From contig JBHYDC010000011.1 in the NCBI GenBank assembly GCA_051861205.1, positions 1-64,000 of the forward strand: DNA of 64,000 nucleotides. The letters run 5' to 3'. How positions within the stretch are numbered: position 1 is the stretch's first letter; each line of letters starts with the position of its first letter. The notes under the pieces are model-generated. The model was not told where the DNA came from. It worked only from the letters and a program-made list of their open reading frames with translations, and ran no database searches. Made by a program: the position numbers and the translations under genes. The stretch comes from JBHYDC01 sp051861205. GTDB taxonomy: Bacteria; Pseudomonadota; Alphaproteobacteria; Rhizobiales; Pleomorphomonadaceae. This document shows, piece by piece, positions 26,968 to 35,487 of the stretch.

Positions 26968-28380
26968 TCAGCGATATGTCACGGCGCGGACAGCCTCGAT
27001 GACTTCCTTGACCGTCGGCAGCGCGAGCTTTTCAAGGTTCGCGGCATAGGGCATCGGAACGTCCTTGCCGGTGATGCGGCCAACAGGAGCGTCGAGGTAG
27101 TCGAACGCGGCCGCCTGGATCTGGTAGGCGATCTCGGAGCCGACGCCGGACTGCGGGTAGCCCTCTTCGATGGTCACGGCGCGGCCGGTCTTCTTCACGC
27201 TTTCGATCACGGTCGCGATGTCCATCGGGCGGATGGTGCGAAGGTCGATGATCTCCGCGTCGATACCGAGCCCAGCGAGTTCCTCGGCGGCTTTCACCGC
27301 ATAGGTCATGCCGATACCGAAGGAGACGAGGGTCACGTCCTTGCCGCGCTTGTGAATGCGCGCCTTGCCGATCGGCAGAACGAGATCATCCACCTTTGGG
27401 ACCTGGAAGGTCTGGCCGTAGAGGATTTCGTTTTCGAGGAAGATGACCGGGTTGGGATCGCGGATCGCGGCTTTCAGCAAGCCCTTAGCGTCGGCCGCCG
27501 AATAGGGCTGCACGACTTTGAGGCCGGGGATCTGCGAGTACCAGGCGGCGTAGTCTTGGCTGTGCTGGGCGCCGACGCGGGCGGCGGCGCCGTTCGGGCC
27601 GCGGAACACGATCGGGCAGCCCATCTGGCCGCCGGACATGTAGAGCGTTTTGGCGGCCGAGTTGATGAGATGGTCGATCGCCTGCATGGCGAAGTTGAAC
27701 GTCATGAACTCGACGATCGGACGCAGGCCGGCAAAAGCCGCACCGACACCGAGACCGGCGAAGCCATGTTCGGTGATCGGCGTATCGATCACGCGGCGGG
27801 CGCCAAATTCCTGGAGCAGACCCTGCGTGATCTTATACGCACCCTGATACTCGGCGACTTCTTCGCCCATCACGAACACGTCGCCGTCGCGGCGCATTTC
27901 CTCGGCCATGGCGTCGCGAAGGGCTTCGCGAACGGTCATGGATACATACTGGACGTCGGACGGAAGGTCCGGATCGGCCAGGGGCTCGGATTTGGGCGCG
28001 GCGGGCACGCCCGATACGGTGGTGGATTGCACGGCGGGGGTGGCCGGCTGTGCCGTCTCCATCTGCGCGGAAACGGTGGGCGTGGTCGGCGACGTCGGGA
28101 TGACCTTCGCGCCATCGGAGAGCGCGGCCTGACCCTCGCCATCGGCGGAGATGCGGGCGATGGGCGTATTCACCTTCACGCCCTCGGTGCCTTCACCGAT
28201 GAGGATTTCCGAGATGGTGCCCTCGTCCACGGCTTCCACTTCCATGGTCGCCTTGTCGGTCTCGATCTCGGCGATCACGTCACCGGATTTGACCGTGTCT
28301 CCGACTTTCTTCGTCCACTTGGCAAGTTTGCCCTCTTCCATCGTCGGCGAGAGGGCCGGCATCAAAATATCGATCGGCAT
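26968..28380 (-). CDS. pdhB: Pyruvate dehydrogenase E1 beta subunit with N-terminal lipoyl domain
   Basis: Partner of PdhA in the thiamine-diphosphate-dependent decarboxylation of pyruvate. The 470-residue chain is longer than a plain E1 beta (about 330) because residues 1-80 are a lipoyl domain almost identical to that of PdhC (IETDKATMEVEAVDEG), followed by a Thr/Pro/Ala linker. The transketolase-type part starts near 145 (VREALRDAMAEEMRRDGDVFVMGEEVAEYQGAYK). Lipoylated E1 beta is known from several alphaproteobacteria and means LipA modifies two subunits here. Gap to pdhA is 21 bp. Confidence 0.97.
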   Translation of the reverse strand: MPIDILMPALSPTMEEGKLAKWTKKVGDTVKSGDVIAEIETDKATMEVEAVDEGTISEILIGEGTEGVKVNTPIARISADGEGQAALSDGAKVIPTSPTTPTVSAQMETAQPATPAVQSTTVSGVPAAPKSEPLADPDLPSDVQYVSMTVREALRDAMAEEMRRDGDVFVMGEEVAEYQGAYKITQGLLQEFGARRVIDTPITEHGFAGLGVGAAFAGLRPIVEFMTFNFAMQAIDHLINSAAKTLYMSGGQMGCPIVFRGPNGAAARVGAQHSQDYAAWYSQIPGLKVVQPYSAADAKGLLKAAIRDPNPVIFLENEILYGQTFQVPKVDDLVLPIGKARIHKRGKDVTLVSFGIGMTYAVKAAEELAGLGIDAEIIDLRTIRPMDIATVIESVKKTGRAVTIEEGYPQSGVGSEIAYQIQAAAFDYLDAPVGRITGKDVPMPYAANLEKLALPTVKEVIEAVRAVTYR

Positions 28381-28401
28381 GTGAAACCTCGTCGCGGGCG
28401 A

Positions 28402-29472
28402 TCAGTGAAGGATGTCCGTGTAAAGCTCGGACGGGTCCGGCTCCGGATCGTGGGTTGCGAAGTCGGCGGCTTCCGCGACGACACCGCGCACGTCCTTGTC
28501 GATGGACTTCAGATCGTCCTCGCTGGCCCAACCGTTCTCAAGCAGACGGGCGCGGACCTGCTCGATCGGATCGTGCTCGGTACGCATCTTCTGGACTTCG
28601 TCCTTGGAGCGATACTTCGCCGGATCCGACATGGAGTGACCGCGATAGCGATAGGTCTGCATCTCCAGGATATATGGACCTTTACCCTCGCGGCACCACG
28701 CCACAGCCTTCTCGCCGGCGGCCTTGACGGCGCGCACGTCCATGCCGTCCACCTGCTCGCCGGGGATGTTGAACGACAAGCCGCGCTTGGAGAAATCGGT
28801 CTGTGCGGAGGCGCGCGAAACGGCGGTGCCCATGGCGTAGCGGTTGTTTTCGATCAGGAACACGACCGGCAGCTTCCAAAGCTCGGCCATGTTGAAGCTC
28901 TCGTAGACTTGGCCCTGGTTGGCCGCGCCGTCGCCGAAATAGGTGAGGCTGACGAGGTCATTGCCCCGGTAGCGATTGGCGAAGGCCAGCCCGGTGCCGA
29001 GCGGAACCTGCGCGCCGACGATGCCGTGCCCGCCGAAGAACTGCTTCTCCCGGCTGAACATGTGCATGGAGCCGCCCTTACCGCGCGAATAGCCGCCGCG
29101 GCGACCGGTCAGTTCGGCCATGACGCCCTTCGGATCCATACCGCAGGCGAGCATATGGCCGTGGTCGCGATAGCCGGTGATGACCTGATCCTGGCCCTCG
29201 CGAATGCACATCTGCATGCCGACGACGACGGCTTCCTGGCCGATGTAGAGATGGCAGAAGCCGCCGATCAGGCCCATTCCGTACATCTGACCCGCCTTCT
29301 CCTCGAAGCGGCGGATCAGCAGCATGTCGGAATAGGCTTTCATCTCCTGCTCGCGCGTAAAGCCGGCTGGAGCGGACGCCACGGCGTCGCCATTCGACTT
29401 CTTACGCACTTTTTCTGTGGCAGGACCGGCCGATGCGCGGCTGCGCTTTTCGGCGGTGGATCGCTCGGCCAT
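28402..29472 (-). CDS. pdhA: Pyruvate dehydrogenase E1 alpha subunit
   Basis: Thiamine-diphosphate-binding subunit of E1, 356 residues. The cofactor motif is YFGDGAANQGQVYESFNMAELWKLPVVFLIENN (GDG...NN, about residues 180-212), and the phosphorylation-loop-like region RYRGHSMSDPAKYRSKDEV is present. An extra Lys/Ala-rich N-terminal segment precedes the domain. The Shine-Dalgarno GGGAGGAG (29479-29486) lies 6 nt from the ATG and is an exact complement of the loop core of the RNA hairpins at 56.7-57.0 kb. First gene of the pdh operon. Confidence 0.97.
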   Translation of the reverse strand: MAERSTAEKRSRASAGPATEKVRKKSNGDAVASAPAGFTREQEMKAYSDMLLIRRFEEKAGQMYGMGLIGGFCHLYIGQEAVVVGMQMCIREGQDQVITGYRDHGHMLACGMDPKGVMAELTGRRGGYSRGKGGSMHMFSREKQFFGGHGIVGAQVPLGTGLAFANRYRGNDLVSLTYFGDGAANQGQVYESFNMAELWKLPVVFLIENNRYAMGTAVSRASAQTDFSKRGLSFNIPGEQVDGMDVRAVKAAGEKAVAWCREGKGPYILEMQTYRYRGHSMSDPAKYRSKDEVQKMRTEHDPIEQVRARLLENGWASEDDLKSIDKDVRGVVAEAADFATHDPEPDPSELYTDILH

Positions 29473-29609
29473 GGAAAACTCCTCCCGGTCGGGTTTTTAT
29501 GTCACCGGGAGGGACGGAACGGCATCGGGCGGAGCAAGTCAACTACGCGGTTGCATGACCATCATGCGATCGACGCAGGGCTTCGAAAAGCAATTAACTG
29601 AAATTGAGC

Positions 29610-29969
29610 TTATTGAGTGGATTGAACCGAATCCAGGTTATCTTGCAGTGCAACATTCTGCGCACGCATAATGACGACCTCGCTGGGATGCACCATGCTG
29701 AGCTGCGCGCGTGCCTCCTCGTCGACCATATCCTGATCAAGGGTTGCAGGCCGAAGCAACCGGACTCGAGCGTCCAGATCCTTATGCTGGGCGATCAGTT
29801 GCTCCAATTCATGGTTCAACTGCTGGGCGCGATTTTCAAGACGCGCCCGTCCAACAATGCCGTTCTCGCCTTGGAAGGCGTGATACGCGAAGTAACCTAA
29901 GAAGATTATGGTGATAACCGGCAGAAGTAACCGGCGCATCTTGGATGGTCGGTACTGACGAGTCGTCAT
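29610..29969 (-). CDS. ftsB: Septum formation initiator FtsB/DivIC family
   Basis: A bitopic division protein of 119 residues: a basic cytoplasmic N-terminus, one membrane span (LLLPVITIIFLGYFAYHAFQG, about 12-32) and a periplasmic coiled coil (ARLENRAQQLNHELEQLIAQHKDLDARVRLLRP). In the divisome FtsB links FtsL and FtsQ and helps activate septal peptidoglycan synthesis. Its place upstream of pdhA is the usual one in Rhizobiales. Start at 29969 chosen over 29993 to keep the short basic tail. Confidence 0.88.
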   Translation of the reverse strand: MTTRQYRPSKMRRLLLPVITIIFLGYFAYHAFQGENGIVGRARLENRAQQLNHELEQLIAQHKDLDARVRLLRPATLDQDMVDEEARAQLSMVHPSEVVIMRAQNVALQDNLDSVQSTQ

Positions 29970-30134
29970 GCGCACGCACACACTGAATTGCACGGGCGAA
30001 CGGCCCGCTCAGAAGGATCATGAGCGAGCTTGGTAAAGGGCTGGTGAACGCCGACCCTCGATTGTTGGACCTCTAGGGGAAATTGCTTATCGCCAACAGC
30101 CGAATTGAGATCGCGGGCCGGGACTTGCGACCCC

Positions 30135-31502
30135 TCACGCGATCGCCAAGCTTTTCAGCTTACGGTGCAGTGCGGAACGTTCCATGCCGACAAATTCCGC
30201 AGTGCGGGATATGTTTCCGCCAAATCTGTTGAGCTGCGCCTTAAGATACTCCCGCTCGAAAATTTCGCGTGCATCGCGCAGCGGCAGCGCCATCAGATGC
30301 TCGCCGCCGGTGGACGTGGGCAACGTCGGCAGCATCGTGCCGACTTCCGACGGCAACAGGTCCGCCGTGATGACGGCTTCCGGATCGCCGCGCGTCAGAA
30401 TCATGAGCCGCTCCACATTGTTGCGAAGCTGGCGCAGGTTACCCGGCCAGTCATGCGCTTGAAGCACGGCCATGGCGTCGTCACCGATGCGGCGAACCGG
30501 TAGCCCGGTGGAGCGGGCGATTTGCCGCATGATGTGATCGATCAGGAACGGAATGTCCTCGCGCCGCTCCGACAATCCGGGCACGCGAACAGGCACGACG
30601 GCGAGGCGGTGGAACAGATCTTCGCGGAAACGGCCCTCGGCAATCTCGCGTTCGAGATCGCGGGCGGTTGAAGAGACGATGCGCACATCCACCTGCACCC
30701 GCTGCGTGCCGCCGACGCGCGTGAAGGATTGGTCGACCAGCACGCGCAGGATGCGGTTCTGGGTCTCGCGCGGCATATCGCCGATCTCGTCGAGATAAAA
30801 GGTGCCGCCATGCGCTTCTTCAAGCGCACCGACCTTGCGCCGGCCGTCTTCGTCAGTTTCGGTGCCGAAAAGCTCGATTTCCACGCGTTCCGGCGTGATG
30901 GCGGCGGCGTTGAGCGCCACGAACGGACCGCCGGAGCGGGCTGACTGCGCATGGATTGCCCGCGCCACGATTTCCTTGCCAGAACCCGAGGGGCCGGAAA
31001 TCAGAATGCGGCTGTTGGTCGGCGCGATCCGGTCGATGGTATTGCGAAGCTGATTGACGACGGACGACGCCCCGACGATCCCATCCTGACGGTCCGAGAG
31101 CAGTTGCAGCTCCTTAACCTCACGCTTGAGCTTGGAGGCTTCAAGCGCGCGCTCGGCGACCAGCAAGAGGCGGTCGGCCTTGAACGGCTTCTCGATATAG
31201 TCGTAAGCGCCGCGCTTGATAGCCGCGACGGCGGTTTCGACGTTGCCGTGACCGGAGATCATGACGACCGGGAGATCCGGGTGGTCGACCTTGATTTCGT
31301 CGAGCAGCGCGAGCCCGTCCAGCCGGCTTCCCTGCAACCAGATGTCCAGGAACACAAGCTGCGGACGCCGTTCGGCGATACAAGCAAGCGCCCGGTCGGC
31401 ATCACCCGCCGTTCGCGTGCCATGACCCTCGTCGTCCAGGATTCCGGAGACCAGTTCGCGAATGTCGACCTCGTCGTCGACGATGAGAATGTCTGTCGCC
31501 AT
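30135..31502 (-). CDS. ntrX: Response regulator NtrX
   Basis: NtrC-like regulator of 455 residues, partner of NtrY. The receiver (1-125) has ILIVDDEVDIRELV and the Asp in VFLDIWLQGSRLDG. The AAA+ domain has Walker A GPSGSGKEIVARAIHAQSA and Walker B GGTFYLDEIGDMP. Where NtrC shows GAFTGA, this protein reads ELFGTETDEDGRRKVGALEEAHGG, so the sigma-54 contact loop is missing; it is unlikely to be a standard sigma-54 activator. The C-terminal helix-turn-helix (ISRTAEFVGMERSALHRKLKSL) is intact. It follows ntrY by 84 bp. Confidence 0.95.
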   Translation of the reverse strand: MATDILIVDDEVDIRELVSGILDDEGHGTRTAGDADRALACIAERRPQLVFLDIWLQGSRLDGLALLDEIKVDHPDLPVVMISGHGNVETAVAAIKRGAYDYIEKPFKADRLLLVAERALEASKLKREVKELQLLSDRQDGIVGASSVVNQLRNTIDRIAPTNSRILISGPSGSGKEIVARAIHAQSARSGGPFVALNAAAITPERVEIELFGTETDEDGRRKVGALEEAHGGTFYLDEIGDMPRETQNRILRVLVDQSFTRVGGTQRVQVDVRIVSSTARDLEREIAEGRFREDLFHRLAVVPVRVPGLSERREDIPFLIDHIMRQIARSTGLPVRRIGDDAMAVLQAHDWPGNLRQLRNNVERLMILTRGDPEAVITADLLPSEVGTMLPTLPTSTGGEHLMALPLRDAREIFEREYLKAQLNRFGGNISRTAEFVGMERSALHRKLKSLAIA

Positions 31503-31586
31503 GCCGTTTATGCGGCCTCCCGACCTCTGGAACAGGGTATCCGGATTGCGCCGCCGCCACGGTGCGAACCGGATGAGACTAGAAAC

Positions 31587-33866
31587 TCAGGCATGTTGCC
31601 GTCGAAGATCGGCCTGAGCTTCTTCTTCCGGCGCTATCGCGCCAATCGGGCGCGGGTTCACCGGCAAGGTCATGCGCACCAGGGCACCTCGCCCCCCGTG
31701 CGCCACTTCAGGTGAATCGAGGAGTTCGATCCGCCCGTCGTGTTCCTCAACGATCTTTCTGACAATCGCGAGGCCGAGCCCGGTGCCCTTCTCGCGGGTC
31801 GTCATATAGGGCTCAAGCAGCCGTTGCCGGTCGTGAGCCGGCAGGCCGACGCCCGTATCGACAACTTCGACGACGTTGAAAACGCCATCCGTGCGCCCCG
31901 TAACATCCACCCGCGCCCCCTCGCGATCCTCCAGCGGCAGCGCGGTGATCGCTTCCACGGCATTCTTCACGAGATTGGTGACGGCTTGGCTCATCAGCCG
32001 GTGATCGAAGCGGCCGATAAGGGGCGTGTTTTGAAGATGGGTTTCGAAGGTGATATCGGGATGCCCGACGCTGAGCAGGAAAACCGCCTCGCGGATGGAA
32101 TCGCTGAGGTCACGCTCTTCCATGATGGGTTTGGGCATGCGCGCGAAGGCCGAGAACTCATCCACCATGCGCCCGATGTCGCCGACCTGCCGCACGATCG
32201 TATCGACGCACTGGTCGAACACTTTGCGGTCATCGTCGGCGCCGACAAGCTTGCCGAAGCGGCGCCGGATGCGCTCGGCCGAGAGCTGAATTGGTGTCAG
32301 CGGGTTTTTGATCTCATGGGCGATCCGGCGCGCCACATCCGCCCAGGCGGAGGTTCGCTGCGCGGTGACGAGATCGGTGATGTCGTCGAGCGTAACGACA
32401 TAGCCATGCTCGCGGTCCGGCGAGCGATCGGACGCGACGCGGGCCGATACGGTGCGCTCCTGGCCCTTGCGCACAAGGGTGATGGTGGCCTGATGCACCT
32501 TCGTGTCATCGCGGATCGCAGCGGCAAGCAGCGGCTCGACCTCCGGCACCTCGTCGGTCAACAGCTTGCCGATGAAGTCGAACTCGTCGAGACCGAGCAG
32601 CGCAGTCGCAGACCGGTTGACGATGGAAACGTGCCCGTCGTTCGAAACGCCGACGACGGCGGCGGTCACGCCCGTCAGAACGGCTTCGGTGAAGCGGCGG
32701 CGGCGGTCGACCTGATCGTTGGCGGTGAGGAGTTGATCGCGCTGGGTGCGAAGTTCCGTCGTCATCTTGTTGAAGGTGGTGCCGAGCGAGGCGAGATCGT
32801 CACCCGCATGGCCCACCGGCACCTCGGCGAGGAGATTACCCTGCGCGACCTCGTCGGCCGCATAGATCAATCGTCGAACCGGAGCCACAAGGCCGTTGGC
32901 AAAGGACAGGCCAAGCCAGACCGCGCCGAGCAGGAACACCGCGCTGAGGCCGGCGAAAACGAGACCGAAGCCGATCTGCACATCCGCCCGGCTGGCCTCT
33001 AACTGACGATACTCAACCGCGCTTTCCCGCGCGAGGCGCAGATTATCGAGCACCTTCGGGTCCAGCATGCGCACGACGTATAGATAGACGTCGTCATAAG
33101 CCTTGAGCTTCAACACGCCGCCGACCTGGTTGGATTCGCCCGGCGAAATCAGCGCGGCACCGCCCTTCGACGCCTCGTCGAAGGCGCGTGCCGGCGGCAT
33201 GATCGTGATCACCTTCGGATCAAGTTCGGTCCGCAGGATGACCGCGCCCTTGGGATCGAGAAGATAGGCGCCTTGTACGCCGCGGAGCGACGCCTGGGCT
33301 TGGAGCATCGCGTCAAACCGGCCCGGTTCGTAGTCGTAAAGCGGCTTTGCGGCATCTACGGCCGTCGCGATGCCGATCAGGTCGCCGCGCAAAACCCGCG
33401 CATGCTCCTGCATGTAGGCACTGGCGACCGTAAGCACATTGTCTACGATCTGGCGGGTGCGCGACTCGAACCAGCGGTCGAAACCCTGATCGATGGTGAC
33501 GGCGAAGGCACCCGCAACAAGGGCCGCCGGCAAGGCCGCCATCAGTGAGAACAACACGACGATGCGCACGTGAAGCCGCGCGCCGGCCCTGCCCTCCCGC
33601 CAGTTCGCCCAGATCTTATGCGCCTCGATCCAGACGAGAACGACGATGCCGAGCACCAGGACCGCATTCACGATCAGGGCCGGCCGGATGATTTCGGGCG
33701 TCGGCGCGAAGGGTGTCAGATTGGTGATGAGCGCGAAGGTGCCGAGCGAAGCAACGACGGCAAGAACGACAAGAACAAGGCCGAGCGCACGCCGGGGAAC
33801 AGCCTCCCCGTTGATCGGCTGGGACCGGATCTTCGCCGCGCTACCTGCTTCCGCTCCAACCGCCAC
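31587..33866 (-). CDS. ntrY: Sensor histidine kinase NtrY
   Basis: A 759-residue membrane kinase. Hydrophobic segments near residues 30-50, 65-82 and 100-122 are followed by an extracytoplasmic loop, a fourth span (GLVFAGLSAVFLLGAVWLGLSFANGLV), HAMP (VRRLIYAADEVAQGNLLAEVPV), PAS (VLTGVTAAVVGVSNDGHVSIVN), the H-box ADVARRIAHEIKNPLTPIQLSAERIRRRFG, and the ATPase G-boxes VDTGVGLP and REKGTGLGLAIVRKIVEEHDG. In alphaproteobacteria NtrYX responds to nitrogen and redox or oxygen state. Divergent from hspQ. Confidence 0.96.
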   Translation of the reverse strand: MAVGAEAGSAAKIRSQPINGEAVPRRALGLVLVVLAVVASLGTFALITNLTPFAPTPEIIRPALIVNAVLVLGIVVLVWIEAHKIWANWREGRAGARLHVRIVVLFSLMAALPAALVAGAFAVTIDQGFDRWFESRTRQIVDNVLTVASAYMQEHARVLRGDLIGIATAVDAAKPLYDYEPGRFDAMLQAQASLRGVQGAYLLDPKGAVILRTELDPKVITIMPPARAFDEASKGGAALISPGESNQVGGVLKLKAYDDVYLYVVRMLDPKVLDNLRLARESAVEYRQLEASRADVQIGFGLVFAGLSAVFLLGAVWLGLSFANGLVAPVRRLIYAADEVAQGNLLAEVPVGHAGDDLASLGTTFNKMTTELRTQRDQLLTANDQVDRRRRFTEAVLTGVTAAVVGVSNDGHVSIVNRSATALLGLDEFDFIGKLLTDEVPEVEPLLAAAIRDDTKVHQATITLVRKGQERTVSARVASDRSPDREHGYVVTLDDITDLVTAQRTSAWADVARRIAHEIKNPLTPIQLSAERIRRRFGKLVGADDDRKVFDQCVDTIVRQVGDIGRMVDEFSAFARMPKPIMEERDLSDSIREAVFLLSVGHPDITFETHLQNTPLIGRFDHRLMSQAVTNLVKNAVEAITALPLEDREGARVDVTGRTDGVFNVVEVVDTGVGLPAHDRQRLLEPYMTTREKGTGLGLAIVRKIVEEHDGRIELLDSPEVAHGGRGALVRMTLPVNPRPIGAIAPEEEAQADLRRQHA

Positions 33867-34035
33867 GCGCTACACCTCGCCCCTTGCGGACTGCCACCCC
33901 GAACCCGGCCGAAAGCCGTCCATGATGCAGGGGTGTAACACGATTGTTGCAAAATTGCGACAGTTAATGGTGCGCAGCTTTAAGCAAGGGTTCGGCCCTC
34001 GCTTGACTCGCGCATTAGGCAGGTGCCCTGATAAA

Positions 34036-34087
34036 TGATACCAAGCGGGCCCAAGAGCCGCGGAACGGGCTATCACGGTATCAGGAT
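34036..34087 (+). promoter_or_regulatory. Inverted repeat overlapping the hspQ ribosome site (possible RNA thermometer)
   Basis: TGATACC (34036-34042) pairs with GGTATCA (34077-34083); inside it, GGGCC and GGGCT blocks can form a second short stem. The 3' arm runs into AGGA, the only plausible ribosome site of hspQ (ATG at 34088). Pairing would hide it. Because hspQ encodes a heat-shock protein, temperature-dependent opening is a reasonable but untested idea. Confidence 0.35.
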
Positions 34088-34420
34088 ATGAGCATTTTGA
34101 AGATCGCGAAATTCCAGATCGGCGATGTCGTCAAGCACCGGCTCTTCCCCTTCCGGGGCGTCATTTTCGACGTGGATCCAATTTTTTCAAATACCGAGGA
34201 ATGGTACGATTCCATTCCCGAAGCGATGCGCCCGTCGAAGGATCAACCCTTCTACCATGTGTTCGCGGAAAATGCGGATAGCGAGTATGTCGCTTACGTA
34301 TCCGAGCAGAACCTGGAGCCGGACGAATCCGGCATGCCGATCCGCCACCCGGAAGTTGAAGAAACACTGATCACCAAGGCCGATGGGTCTTACGGTCTGC
34401 CGAGCGCGTCGCTGAACTGA
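34088..34420 (+). CDS. hspQ: Heat shock protein HspQ
   Basis: A 110-residue protein of the HspQ/YccV family: KIAKFQIGDVVKHRLFPFRGVIFDVDPIFSNTEEWYDSIPE, then DQPFYHVFAENADSEYVAYVSEQNL, and a short C-terminal tail. In E. coli HspQ is heat-induced, affects DnaA stability and acts as a specificity enhancer for Lon. Conserved residues across the whole domain are present. It ends 73 bp from ialB with a shared terminator. Confidence 0.93.
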   Translation: MSILKIAKFQIGDVVKHRLFPFRGVIFDVDPIFSNTEEWYDSIPEAMRPSKDQPFYHVFAENADSEYVAYVSEQNLEPDESGMPIRHPEVEETLITKADGSYGLPSASLN

Positions 34421-34443
34421 GCCGCCTTTCCGGGCCACAAACA

Positions 34444-34474
34444 AAAATGCGCGGCCCACCGGACCGCGCGTTTT
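34444..34474. terminator. Bidirectional terminator between hspQ and ialB
   Basis: A GCGCGG / CCGCGC stem is extended by AAAA on the left and TTTT on the right (loop cccaccgga), then GCTTT. A-run and T-run on opposite sides let it work for both convergent genes, hspQ (+) and ialB (-). Confidence 0.75.
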
Positions 34475-34493
34475 GCTTTAACGGTGCAGCCCG

Positions 34494-35171
34494 TTATTGA
34501 GCCGGGGCGGCGGCGCCTTCGGCGGCCTTCTGCGCGTCGATCAGCTTTTGCTGCGCTTCCTTGGCCTTGCGCTGCAATTCGGACTGAAGCTCCTGCTGCT
34601 GACGCTGCAGAGCGGCCGTATCGATGGCCGGGCCGTCATAGGCCGCCGTGAAGCCCTTCAGCGACAGCTTGAAATTCACCGCCTTGGCCTGTTGGTTCAA
34701 GGTGGTGAGGATGATCTCGCCGCCCTTCTTCATGGCCCCGGTGAATTCGTCGGTGATCGGCAGTTCTGCAAAGCAGGCATTGGCAAAGCAGATCGTATAC
34801 TTGGCCGCGTCCTGCTTGCCCTTGTCGATCTGAACACGCATGCCCGGCTGAATCAGCATGCCGACCGGCGTCTGCAAGAGAAGGATCTTGCGGGCCTCGC
34901 CGGCGACCTCACGCACACCCGCCGACGCCAGGAACTGTCCGGAATCGGTGCGAAGTTCGCGCTGTGTGAAGCAGATCTGCTTCTTTGCGGCCTTGTCTTC
35001 TCCGCAGAGCTTGACCCAGTCATTGGCCTGAGCCGCGTCCGTTCCGGCCGCGGCCGGAGCGGGCGCGGCGGCGTCCTGCGCCATGGCCGAACCCATGAGA
35101 GCGAGCATCAGAGCGGCGGCTGCCACGGTGGTGCCGGAGCCGATCGCCCGCGTGAAAGTCTTGATCGCCAT
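34494..35171 (-). CDS. Invasion-associated locus B (IalB) family exported protein
   Basis: A 225-residue secreted protein: signal peptide ending GSAMAQD (about residue 32), an Ala/Pro-rich spacer, and the IalB domain with WVKLCGEDKAAKKQICFTQRE and YTICFANACFAELPITDEF, whose paired cysteines probably form disulfides in the periplasm. The C-terminal LQRQQQELQSELQRKAKEAQQKL is a coiled coil. IalB was named from Bartonella erythrocyte entry, but homologues are general in Rhizobiales, so no pathogenic role follows. Start 35171 chosen for the signal peptide. Confidence 0.88.
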   Translation of the reverse strand: MAIKTFTRAIGSGTTVAAAALMLALMGSAMAQDAAAPAPAAAGTDAAQANDWVKLCGEDKAAKKQICFTQRELRTDSGQFLASAGVREVAGEARKILLLQTPVGMLIQPGMRVQIDKGKQDAAKYTICFANACFAELPITDEFTGAMKKGGEIILTTLNQQAKAVNFKLSLKGFTAAYDGPAIDTAALQRQQQELQSELQRKAKEAQQKLIDAQKAAEGAAAPAQ

Positions 35172-35487
35172 GCGCCTGGATCCTTCGATCATCCGTCCCA
35201 GTCCTAGCCAGTCCCGGGAAACAAACTTGTGAATTACGGATCGTCCGATTTCGGGTTCAAAGTCAACATCTGCCGTGACGATCCCCATCGGCGTCTATCG
35301 ACAAAGTTACCGCAGCCTACACCGTCCGCGCGGTTTCCTGACCCGCAATTAGGGCGACATGGTGACCTCCCGCGCCTCAGTCTGAGCACATGCGCGTCTC
35401 ATGCCTTTTCGCCGATACACTGGACCGCGCACAGCAACCGCGTGCTATCGTTCTCACTGAGATTCGCCGAGATTCGGGGATGGTTCC
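35172..35487. other. Divergent intergenic region between ialB and the binding-protein gene
   Basis: This 316-bp stretch should carry promoters for both flanking genes. I see no convincing extra gene, repeat or hairpin in it. Confidence 0.4.

Noticed and set aside
27352..29601. Long open frame on the plus strand (749 codons) opposite pdhA and pdhB
   Set aside because: It is antisense to two certain genes, has no recognisable domain, and arises from GC-rich third positions of the real frame.
34494..35171. Virulence factor (IalB)
   Set aside because: The family is widespread in non-pathogenic Rhizobiales; the name alone is no evidence of pathogenicity.
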